Below, one piece after another: positions 43,763-51,886 of a DNA stretch of 64,000 bases. Location of the stretch: NCBI GenBank assembly GCA_944325305.1, contig CALUZO010000012.1, positions 1 to 64,000 of the forward strand, read 5' to 3'. The DNA comes from an uncultured Rikenellaceae bacterium. GTDB taxonomy: Bacteria; Bacteroidota; Bacteroidia; Bacteroidales; Rikenellaceae. Position 1 is the stretch's first letter. Each line of letters begins with the position of its first letter. The position numbers and the translations under genes were made by a program. The notes under the pieces were generated by a model that was not told the DNA's origin, made no database searches, and saw only the letters and a program-made list of their open reading frames with translations.

Positions 43763-44941
43763 TCAGAGTCTGACCATGTTGATCCTGGCATATGCCAGCA
43801 TGTAATCTCGCTGCAACTCGAGTACGGTCAGATTGGCTTCGTATATGGGCTGCACTTGTGCAAAGTATTCGGTAACGGTTATCTGGCCTGCATCCAACGC
43901 CTTACGGGCCAAATCCATGGCCTGTTTGAAGTCGAGCATAGTTTTGTAGTCAGCGATAGTCTCGTAAGTCGACTGTGCCTTGAGATATTCGCTTTTGAGG
44001 TCTGTCCTCATGTCGACTGTCGCACTCTCGATGGCAGCCTGAGCATATTCATCCTGGGCTTTGGCACGCTTCACATTATACCTGTTGCCGAATATCGGTA
44101 TGCTCATACCTACGACAAGTCCATTGAAGCGTTCGCCATTGCCAAATTCATGTTTATACCCGGCCGCAAGTTTCGGCAGCGATTGGCTGCGGCTGAGTTT
44201 CACATCGCGCTCGGCGACCCTCTTTTCTGCCAGCAAGGCTTTCAGCTCCGGCGAAAGTTCCATGTATGCTGCGTACACATCTTCGAACGTTGGCAAACCT
44301 GGGAGTTCGCCAAAATCCGATGCCACTATTTCCACTGGATTCCCGCCATTCAGTCCTGCTAATTTCTCGAGTGTGGCATCCAACTCTATGCGTGCCATTC
44401 TCAACGCGTTATCCTGACCGACAGAGGTAAAGTTCGCCTCGTTCAGTTCCAAAACATTTGCGTCGCCGACTTCCATTTTTTTTGCAAATGTCATTGCGAT
44501 CTCCCGTGCATTTCGAGCCAACAACTCAAGTACCGCAATATTACGCTTCAGCCCGACAGCCTGAATGTAGAGTGTCTGGGCCGAAAGCAGCAGTTCCTGT
44601 CTTGCAGCCATGTATTGATACCCGTATTTCTCTGCCTGCAGCTTTGCCAGCTTGCTGCGATGGGCATATACTGTAGGAAAATCGAAAGGTTGGGAAACAG
44701 TAATCTCACCGGATTTGCCGAGCGAAGAGGGGTTACCCCATTTATAACTGAACTCCACATCGGGATCGCCGAGGCTGTTGCCCATTTTGGCCTCGACAAT
44801 CTGGGCATCGCGCAATTTCCGCATGGCCGACAACGAAGCATTATTGGCCTCGACATCAGCCAGTATCCGTTCCATCTCTGTCTGGCCAGAAAGCGAAAAA
44901 GCAGCTATGGCAAAAGCGGCAATCAAAATTATCTTTTTCAT
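43763..44941 (-). CDS. Outer-membrane efflux protein (TolC/CusC family)
   Basis: The outer-membrane channel of the metal RND pump, 392 residues, shorter than TolC (about 470), as many CusC/CzcC forms in this phylum are. It has a signal peptide (MKKIILIAAFAIAAFSLSG) and the two-repeat helical architecture, with EANNASLSAMRKL in the first repeat and VGMSIPIFGNRYNVKRAKAQ beginning the second. No lipobox is seen. Its start overlaps the RND stop by four bases, so it is the last gene of a four-gene operon. Confidence 0.9.
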   Translation of the reverse strand: MKKIILIAAFAIAAFSLSGQTEMERILADVEANNASLSAMRKLRDAQIVEAKMGNSLGDPDVEFSYKWGNPSSLGKSGEITVSQPFDFPTVYAHRSKLAKLQAEKYGYQYMAARQELLLSAQTLYIQAVGLKRNIAVLELLARNAREIAMTFAKKMEVGDANVLELNEANFTSVGQDNALRMARIELDATLEKLAGLNGGNPVEIVASDFGELPGLPTFEDVYAAYMELSPELKALLAEKRVAERDVKLSRSQSLPKLAAGYKHEFGNGERFNGLVVGMSIPIFGNRYNVKRAKAQDEYAQAAIESATVDMRTDLKSEYLKAQSTYETIADYKTMLDFKQAMDLARKALDAGQITVTEYFAQVQPIYEANLTVLELQRDYMLAYARINMVRL

Positions 44942-47900
44942 GCTTTTCGTTTTTTCGAATTGATAAGTGTGTAAACAATCGGGACGAGGAATCCGTTCAG
45001 CAATGTCGAGCTGATCAATCCGCCGAGTATTACTTTCGCCATCGGGCTTTGTATCTCGTTTCCGGGCAGGTCGCCGCCCAGAGCAAGAGGTATAAGTGCG
45101 AGAGCCGATGTAAGCGATGTCATAAGTATCGGATTGAGCCGATCGAGCGATCCTTTCACTACGCTCTCGTGCAGCCCCAGCCCTTCAGCCCGCAGATGTC
45201 CGTAATGCGACACGAGCAGTATACCGTTACGCACCGCTATCCCGAGCAGCGAGATGAAACCTATAATGGCGGGAATGCTCACGATTCCCGAAGTGAGCCA
45301 GATGCTCACGACCCCACCGATAAGCGCAAGCGGAAGATTTATCATTATCATAGCCGACAAAGAAACCTTCTTGAACTCCATGAAGAGAAACATGAAGATC
45401 ACGATAAGCGCAGCGAGCGATGTGAACAACAATATTCTCGAAGCGGTCTGCTGGCTTTCGAACTGTCCTCCGTACTCGATCCAGTAGCCTTCGGGGAGGA
45501 CGATATTTTCGGCCACACGGTCCTGGATCTGTCTCACCGCGCCACCGAGGTCTCCGCCCGTCACATTAGCCGACACCACTATTTTGCGTCTGACATTCTC
45601 GCGATTGATCGTATTGGGACCTGTCGTCGAACGGATATCCGCCACATAGCTCAACGGAACCTTAACTCCATCCGCCCCATCTATAAGCAGGTTACCTATG
45701 CTTTCGATACTCTTACCGTCACTGTCGTCCATCTTGACCGTCACGTCGAAATAGCTCGCCCCGTCGTAAACCTGCGAGACGACACGCCCGGCAAGCGCCA
45801 CCTCGACGAATTCCGAGAACTCGGTCATCGTTATTCCATAGCGCGCCAAAAAGTCCCGGCGCGGAACAATCTGTAATTGGGAGCGTTCTATCTGCTGCTC
45901 TACATTCACATCAGCCAGGTTCTCTATATCCTCTATTTCGGACTTGATCCGGTTGCCTATTGCAAACATCCGGTTCAGGTCGTCACCGAACAGCTTAATT
46001 GCGATATTGGCCTTCGTTCCGGAGAGCATTGCATCTATACGGTGTGAAATAGGTTGGCCTATCTCGACGCTCAGGCCTTTGAGTTGCTCGAGACGGTTGC
46101 GGACATCGGCAAGAAACTCGTCGCGAGAACGATCTGTCAACTGGAAAGGAACCTCTATTTCCGAAGCGTTCACACCGAGAGCATGCTCATCGAGTTCGGC
46201 ACGTCCGGTCTTGCGGGCGACCGTAAGGACCTCTGGCACCTCAAGAAGTATCTCCTCGACCGTGCGGCCCATTTTATCCGACTCCTCGAGAGATATACCG
46301 GGCAAGGTAGCGATGTTAATGGTCAGCGATCCTTCGTTGAAAGATGGCAGAAAGCTGCTACCGAGTCCGAAGAATATCGCAACAGCACCGATAAACAAGA
46401 CCACGGTTATTCCGACAACAACTTTTTTCCACCGCAAGGCCCATTCGAGCGCGCGTCTGTAGATCTTCTTCAAAAAAGCAGACACAGGCGGTTCCTTTTC
46501 TGAGCGTTTCTGAGCCTTCTCGCCCGTAAGCATAAAGCTGCACATAACCGGAGTGAGGGTCATCGCCACGACAAGCGAACAGAACAACGACACGACAAAC
46601 GATATTCCGAGCGGTATAAGCATACGCCCCTCCATACCCCCGAGAAAGAATAACGGTACAAATGCAACCATAGTAATGATAGTCGCATTGACTATCGACA
46701 TACGTATCTCGGTCGAAGCGTTGTATATCACTGTCAGGCTCTTTTCCCGTCTACCTTCGGGACGGAGACGGTTCTCCCTCAACCGTTTGAAAACGTTCTC
46801 CACGTCGATGATGGCATCGTCCACCAACGATCCGATGGCAATGGCGATTCCGCCGAGGCTCATGGTATTGATTGTCTGGCCCAAAGCCTCCAACACGATG
46901 ATGGCCATAAGCACCGATAGCGGAAGAGCCGTAAGCGAGATGACCGTCACGCGCCAGTTCATCAGGAACAAAAACAGTATTATTACCACGAACAATGCCC
47001 CCTCGAACAAAGCATGCTGCACGTTGTTTATGGAGGATTCTATGAAACGCGACTGACGGAAAATATCGGTCGAAACCGTTATGTCATCCGGCAGCGAATG
47101 TTTCAACTCTTCGACCGTACGGTCCAGGTTTTCGGTGAGTTCGAGCGTACTCGTAGCCGGTTGCTTGGTGACTGTAACGAGTACGGAAGGCTTTCCCCGC
47201 ACCGATGCAAGACCTAACTGAGGAGACTTGTCACCTATCCTCACATCGGCTACATCCTCAAGGCGTACAGGCATGCCATTCGACATCTTTACGAGCGACT
47301 TCCCCAATGTTTCTGCATCCGTTGTCGAAAGCATCCCTATGATGATGTATTCATTGCCATATTCATAAAGTACGCCGCCCGTGGAATTGCGACTCATATC
47401 GGCGGTCGCGGCCAGCACTTCGTTCAGTGTAACCCCGAAGTCTTTCATTTTCGTGGGCGAGAGCAATATCTGATACTCCTTTATTTCGCCTCCTATAACG
47501 GCCACCTGCGCCACTCCTCCGGTCGAAAGCAGGCGCGGACGTATTGTCCAGTCCGCTATCGTACGCAGGTCCTGCAACGATGTCTCGTCAGAGGTCAGAC
47601 CGATTATCATTACCTCGCCGAGTATCGAAGATTGAGGCCCGATGGTAGGCGTACCGACATTAGGGGGTAAAGCCTCGCCTATGGTTGCGAGTTTTTCCGT
47701 TACTATCTGACGTGCAATGTAAATATCGGTATCCCAATCGAACTCGACCCAGACCACCGAGAATCCCGTGGTCGATGACGAACGCACGCGACGGACACCA
47801 GTAGCTCCGTTCAAGGCGGTTTCTACGGCGAATGTCACCACCTTCTCGACCTCTTCCGGAGCCATACCCTGCGCCTCGGTCATAACTACCACCGTCGGAG

Positions 47901-48030
47901 CGTTCAGATCGGGAAACACGTCCACCTCCATCTGTCGGGCCATATAGATGCCCGTTCCGGCGAGCAGACCCGCCAGTATCACTACCAACACCCTGTTGTG
48001 CAGTGAGAATTTTATGATCCTGTTAAGCAT
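44938..48030 (-). CDS. Heavy-metal RND efflux pump (CusA/CzcA family)
   Basis: Inner-membrane proton-driven pump, 1030 residues, twelve helices and two large periplasmic loops. Family signs: the N-terminal SLHNRVLVVILAGLLAGTG, the porter region with ATTGFSVVWVEFDWDTDIY and the LSVLMAIIVLEALGQTINTMSLGG run before helix 4. The proton-relay helix reads AIGSLVDDAIIDVEN (398-412; D404, D405, E411). From memory this differs from the DFGxxxDGAxxxxEN wording of CzcA and the AIGxxxDAAxxxxEN of CusA, so the cation cannot be predicted. It is in an operon with the adaptor and the outer-membrane channel. Confidence 0.93.
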   Translation of the reverse strand: MLNRIIKFSLHNRVLVVILAGLLAGTGIYMARQMEVDVFPDLNAPTVVVMTEAQGMAPEEVEKVVTFAVETALNGATGVRRVRSSSTTGFSVVWVEFDWDTDIYIARQIVTEKLATIGEALPPNVGTPTIGPQSSILGEVMIIGLTSDETSLQDLRTIADWTIRPRLLSTGGVAQVAVIGGEIKEYQILLSPTKMKDFGVTLNEVLAATADMSRNSTGGVLYEYGNEYIIIGMLSTTDAETLGKSLVKMSNGMPVRLEDVADVRIGDKSPQLGLASVRGKPSVLVTVTKQPATSTLELTENLDRTVEELKHSLPDDITVSTDIFRQSRFIESSINNVQHALFEGALFVVIILFLFLMNWRVTVISLTALPLSVLMAIIVLEALGQTINTMSLGGIAIAIGSLVDDAIIDVENVFKRLRENRLRPEGRREKSLTVIYNASTEIRMSIVNATIITMVAFVPLFFLGGMEGRMLIPLGISFVVSLFCSLVVAMTLTPVMCSFMLTGEKAQKRSEKEPPVSAFLKKIYRRALEWALRWKKVVVGITVVLFIGAVAIFFGLGSSFLPSFNEGSLTINIATLPGISLEESDKMGRTVEEILLEVPEVLTVARKTGRAELDEHALGVNASEIEVPFQLTDRSRDEFLADVRNRLEQLKGLSVEIGQPISHRIDAMLSGTKANIAIKLFGDDLNRMFAIGNRIKSEIEDIENLADVNVEQQIERSQLQIVPRRDFLARYGITMTEFSEFVEVALAGRVVSQVYDGASYFDVTVKMDDSDGKSIESIGNLLIDGADGVKVPLSYVADIRSTTGPNTINRENVRRKIVVSANVTGGDLGGAVRQIQDRVAENIVLPEGYWIEYGGQFESQQTASRILLFTSLAALIVIFMFLFMEFKKVSLSAMIMINLPLALIGGVVSIWLTSGIVSIPAIIGFISLLGIAVRNGILLVSHYGHLRAEGLGLHESVVKGSLDRLNPILMTSLTSALALIPLALGGDLPGNEIQSPMAKVILGGLISSTLLNGFLVPIVYTLINSKKRKA

Positions 48031-48064
48031 TTCTCACAGAATTTACCGTCATACTTAACCGTGA

Positions 48065-49372
48065 TCAGTGTTCGTGTCCATGCGGTATGGCACCCGATGC
48101 CGATGCCATCTTGAGGTTCACGGCTCCGCGTGTCACCACCCTTTCGCCCGGTTCCAGTCCGGAGAGTATCCTGACGCGCAAACCGTCGTCGGCACCCGGT
48201 TCGACCTCACGACGCTGATAACACTCTTCATCCAACTGTACATATACGTAATAAAGTCCCTGCTGTTCGGATATTGCGGTTATCGGGACCGAGAGAATGT
48301 TATCCTGTTCGGCTCCGACAAGACGTACATCGGCATAAGAGCCCGGCATGATCTTACCGTTGTTATCGAACTCGAATGTTATCGGTATGAGCGGCGTTTT
48401 GGGATCGACCGTGCGGCTGACAGAAAGCAGTTTGCCGCCCAGTTCGTCCAATACCCATACCTTGTCCGAATAAGGCAGTATGAAATTAGCGCTACGAAGG
48501 TTCGACAGGCGGTCCATATAGCGTTGCGACACTTCGGCTTTCAATATCAACCTGCGGTTCTGCGACACGGTGGCGAGCAACTGTCCTGTTTCGACATAAT
48601 CCCCCTCGCTGACTGCCACAGAAGTCACATAACCGGACATTGGGGTCTTCACGCCAGCTCCTTTTGCCGATGCGCTTCCGGCAAGTGCCTCGTAAGCGAC
48701 TTTGGCATCTTCGTAGGTCGCTTTAAGGGCGTCATATTCGCTTTGCGATACGATCTTGTCCTCCAGCAGTTTTTCGGCACGTTCGAGATCGGCCTTAGCC
48801 TTTCGGTATGCCGTAGCGTCACGAGCGAGCGCATCGCCCGCTACAATATTTTGCGAAGATATGTGAAACAGCGTATTCCCGGCTCCGACTTTTTTACCAT
48901 CGGCAATCTGCCTGTCTGCAAACGACACGATACCCGCTACCGGAGCTATCAACGTTACTTCATCGCCTGGAGCGGCAAGCACCTGTCCACTCGCAGGAAT
49001 AACCTCGACAAAACGTCCCGGATTTATTATTTGTACTTCAAAATCAGTCCTCGCCGCCTGAGCTGATGTAAAAACTATTTCATTCGGATTATTTGAGATA
49101 GTCGAACCTTTTTCCGAGTCGTGAGAGTGAACACCACCAGCTTCTGCATACTGAGCATCATCCGGGTGGTCATGTTCATCGTATCCACTATGGGTTTCAT
49201 ATCCATCGGGGCAGGCATCTTCATTTTCATGTGCCCTGTTTTCAATCTCATGGTCATGCGGTGCCGAGACCTCTTTCACATCCACATGTTGAGTTCCGGC
49301 ATTTTCATTTCTATTTCCACCGCATGCGGTCATGACGGCTAAAGCCGTGATGACATACAATATATTTTTCAT
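48065..49372 (-). CDS. RND periplasmic adaptor, lipoprotein with His-rich N-terminus (CusB/CzcB family)
   Basis: Membrane-fusion subunit that links the RND pump to the outer-membrane channel, 435 residues. A lipoprotein signal ends at C17 (VMTAC). Between about 35 and 95 lies a His/Asp/Glu-rich stretch (APHDHEIENRAHENED, DEHDHPDD, GVHSHDSEKG) that probably binds metal. The adaptor core follows: lipoyl-like GDEVTLIAPVAGIVSF, coiled hairpin (DLERAEKLLEDKIVSQSEYD), beta-barrel, and the C-terminal HGHEH end. It lies 34 bases before the pump gene. Confidence 0.92.
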   Translation of the reverse strand: MKNILYVITALAVMTACGGNRNENAGTQHVDVKEVSAPHDHEIENRAHENEDACPDGYETHSGYDEHDHPDDAQYAEAGGVHSHDSEKGSTISNNPNEIVFTSAQAARTDFEVQIINPGRFVEVIPASGQVLAAPGDEVTLIAPVAGIVSFADRQIADGKKVGAGNTLFHISSQNIVAGDALARDATAYRKAKADLERAEKLLEDKIVSQSEYDALKATYEDAKVAYEALAGSASAKGAGVKTPMSGYVTSVAVSEGDYVETGQLLATVSQNRRLILKAEVSQRYMDRLSNLRSANFILPYSDKVWVLDELGGKLLSVSRTVDPKTPLIPITFEFDNNGKIMPGSYADVRLVGAEQDNILSVPITAISEQQGLYYVYVQLDEECYQRREVEPGADDGLRVRILSGLEPGERVVTRGAVNLKMASASGAIPHGHEH

Positions 49373-49441
49373 TATTAATCAATTACGGTTAACACTTTAC
49401 CTCCGGCACAAAATCTCCGGAGTTTCGAACAAGGAGTCGTA

Positions 49442-49918
49442 TTAAACCGTAAAAGAAGGCGCACGAGGTGGCAATGCAATCGCCACATAAGCGGTATGCA
49501 CTGACGGCACGCCAGTATTCAACCGCACGCTTATATTAAGAATATTATCGAGATAACAATGTCCGCACCGATCCTCCTCAGCTCCGACGAGAAAAGCGGA
49601 ATAAAACAATATATCTCTGTCTGTCAGCAAATTAGGGCGGACATCCTCACGATCTACCTTGAGCATGTCGATTTTATCCATCGAACATTTGCCCTCTTTT
49701 GCCCCATGCGAATGTCTGGTTGCATTGCTGTTATCCGCATCAGTATAAGCATCGCCATCTGCTGTTTCATTGCATTCAGCCATTATACAGTGCATTATAT
49801 TGATACAGGGGATCTCATTATCGCCATGATGATGATGTGGGACCAAAGCCAAAATATGCATGGCCATACATATTCCCATCAAAACCCTAAATATCTTTTT
49901 ATTGACAAATCCTGACAT
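49442..49918 (-). CDS. Small His-rich exported protein at the head of the metal-efflux operon
   Basis: 158 residues when started at MSGFVNKKIFRVLMG (49918; a second ATG directly before it at 49921). An N-terminal hydrophobic segment (IFRVLMGICMAMHILALVP) is followed by PHHHHGDNE and a Cys/His-rich part (CINIMHCIMAEC, RHSHGAKEGKC, then CGHCYLD). Similar small proteins sit in front of metal RND systems in Bacteroidota; a name such as DUF6769 is from memory. An in-frame extension to 50059 exists but contains promoter boxes. It probably senses or hands over the exported metal; this is inference. Confidence 0.7.
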   Translation of the reverse strand: MSGFVNKKIFRVLMGICMAMHILALVPHHHHGDNEIPCINIMHCIMAECNETADGDAYTDADNSNATRHSHGAKEGKCSMDKIDMLKVDREDVRPNLLTDRDILFYSAFLVGAEEDRCGHCYLDNILNISVRLNTGVPSVHTAYVAIALPPRAPSFTV

Positions 49919-49980
49919 CATCGCGAATATGGAGAATCTCAAGGTTCGTTTAAATTCTTCTTGCAGATCCGAACATTTTG

Positions 49981-49988
49981 CAAATGTA
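49981..49988 (-). promoter_or_regulatory. Promoter -7 element of the metal-efflux operon (proximal)
   Basis: Minus strand TACATTTG, exact match, about 60 bases before the ATG at 49918. Lacks a clear TTTG at -33. Confidence 0.45.
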
Positions 49989-50056
49989 GTGAAAGGCGAG
50001 AGCAACCGCAGAAAGCCTCCGCTTTCGGAGATTGCCGAGCCGCCTCCTGTATTCTG

Positions 50057-50064
50057 CAAATATA
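50057..50064 (-). promoter_or_regulatory. Promoter -7 element of the metal-efflux operon (distal)
   Basis: Minus strand TATATTTG, exact match, inside the extended form of the first operon gene, which argues for the shorter start. No TTTG at -33. Confidence 0.45.
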
Positions 50065-50313
50065 AGGAAAAAGGCGAGAATATACCTGCGGATTATCGTT
50101 TGTTTATAACATTGTAATGGAAGCGGTGAGGCGAACGTCGAGCTCCACTCGAAAGTTTGTCCGAGACACAGTATGATTCGGACATATCAAACCAAGTCAA
50201 TTCAACACCATATCATACCTAATTGCCATTCACATGCCTACACACGTCACTGGCTGTAAAACAAGATACGGAAAGCAAAATGCTTTCCGTATCTACATAC
50301 CCACTCTTTTTAT

Positions 50314-51636
50314 TTAGGCTTGTGGTGCCGTCTTGAGAATATAGGCGTAATGCGATCCGTAACGTTCGAAAGCTGCTTTTTCGAGCTCTTCGCGGTGGTC
50401 CGGATGCGCTATGCTTGTAAGAAGTCTTGCCCTCTCCTGCAATGTACGGCCGTAAAGATTTACAGCTCCATATTCTGTTACGATCCAATGAGCGTGGAAA
50501 CGCGATGTTACGACGCCGGCACCAGGATTGAGCACGTCGCAGATCTTGCTTATCCCTTTGGCCGTTACAGAAGGCATGGCTATTATTGCCTTACCTCCTT
50601 TCGAGCGCGTAGCTCCGTAAACAAAGTCGATCTGACCTCCTACGCCCGAGAAGAATTTACGTCCGATGGAGTCTGCACATACCTGTCCTGTAAGGTCGAT
50701 CTGTATTGCCGAGTTGATTGCCGTCATCATAGGATTCTGCGCTATCACGAACGGGTCGTTGGTATACCCGACATCTTTCATCAGAACCTCAGGGTTATTG
50801 TGTATGAAATCGTATACTTTCTGCGAACCCAACAGGAATGTCGATACCATCTTGCCCTTGTCGATGGTTTTGTTCTCACCGTTGATTACGCCTTTTTCCA
50901 CAAGCGGCAATACTCCGTCGGCAAACATTTCGGTATGGATACCGAGATTCTTGTGGTTGCCGAGCTGCGAGAGTACGGCATTCGGAATTGCACCGATACC
51001 CATTTGCAAGGTAGCGCCGTCGTCGATAAGGGCGGCACAGTTGCGTCCGATCTGGAACTCTATTTCGCCCGGTGTGGCAAGATGGCCTTCGATAAGCGGG
51101 TGATCGTTCTCAACGAATATATCTATATAAGATAACGGTATCATTGCATCGCCGAATGCACGCGGCACATATTTATTGATAACCGCTATAACATAGTCGG
51201 CGCATTCCACAGCAGCCAGAGTAGCATCCACCGAAGTTCCGAGCGACACGTAACCGTGTTCGTCGGGCGGACAAACCTGGATCATCGCCACATTACATGG
51301 CAATACGCCCGAACGATACAACCTCTGTGTTTCGCCAAGAAAGATCGGAATGTAGTCTGCAAAACCAGCCTGCACGTCTTTGCGTACATTCGAACCGACA
51401 AAAAAAGCGTCATGCTGGAAGATCCCTTCGAACTTTGCATCCGTATACGGAGCCGGCCCTTCAGTGTGGAGGTGGTGTATGTGTACATTCTTGAGTTCAC
51501 CGTTCTCTCCTCTCTTGCACATTGCATTAATAAGGCATTGTGGCGCACTGGCGACACTGCTCAAGTGTACGTGGTCGCCCGACTTTATCACTTTGACAGC
51601 CTCATCGGCAGAAACGAATTTGATTGTGTGGTTCAT
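50314..51636 (-). CDS. Acetyl-CoA hydrolase/CoA-transferase family protein
   Basis: A 440-residue family I CoA-transferase of the 4-hydroxybutyrate/butyryl/propionyl-CoA:acetate group. The catalytic glutamate is E236 in NLGIHTEMFADG, with QMGIGAIPNAVLSQLG before it and FFSGVGGQIDFVYGA and VTSRFHAHWIVTEYGAVNLYG after it, all hallmarks of this branch. It could move CoA between propionyl- or succinyl-CoA and acetate or succinate during fermentation; the acceptor cannot be told from sequence. It is divergent from korA with a perfect promoter. The acyl-CoA carboxylase at 13042-16711 would act on the same CoA esters. Confidence 0.9.
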   Translation of the reverse strand: MNHTIKFVSADEAVKVIKSGDHVHLSSVASAPQCLINAMCKRGENGELKNVHIHHLHTEGPAPYTDAKFEGIFQHDAFFVGSNVRKDVQAGFADYIPIFLGETQRLYRSGVLPCNVAMIQVCPPDEHGYVSLGTSVDATLAAVECADYVIAVINKYVPRAFGDAMIPLSYIDIFVENDHPLIEGHLATPGEIEFQIGRNCAALIDDGATLQMGIGAIPNAVLSQLGNHKNLGIHTEMFADGVLPLVEKGVINGENKTIDKGKMVSTFLLGSQKVYDFIHNNPEVLMKDVGYTNDPFVIAQNPMMTAINSAIQIDLTGQVCADSIGRKFFSGVGGQIDFVYGATRSKGGKAIIAMPSVTAKGISKICDVLNPGAGVVTSRFHAHWIVTEYGAVNLYGRTLQERARLLTSIAHPDHREELEKAAFERYGSHYAYILKTAPQA

Positions 51637-51683
51637 CGCTGTTTATTATTGTGTTTGGATTATTCTGATGACAAATCAAGTTC

Positions 51684-51714
51684 CAAAAATATGAATAATT
51701 TTCCATCGTTCAAA
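51684..51714 (-). promoter_or_regulatory. CoA-transferase promoter (perfect -33/-7)
   Basis: Minus strand TTTG (51714-51711), 19 bases, TATTTTTG (51691-51684). Leader of about 40 bases before the ATG at 51636. Confidence 0.82.
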
Positions 51715-51786
51715 CTTCTCAGATTAAGTTAGCGTTAAACGACCCAAAATCTCGCATTTCCCAGACTACAAATGAATAAAATATAG

Positions 51787-51822
51787 TATATTTGCAATCT
51801 CAACCCCCCTTTAAAAGGGGGT
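51787..51822 (+). promoter_or_regulatory. korAB promoter -7 and leader hairpin
   Basis: TATATTTG (51787-51794) gives an RNA start near 51799. Immediately after, ACCCCC (51803-51808) and GGGGGT (51817-51822) form a short GC hairpin at the very 5' end of the mRNA, which may protect it from decay. No TTTG lies at the -33 distance. Confidence 0.65.
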
Positions 51823-51886
51823 ATCGAACAGAAAAGTGAGGAATCGTAATAGCTTCCTCGAGAAACAGACTAATCTTAACTTTATT

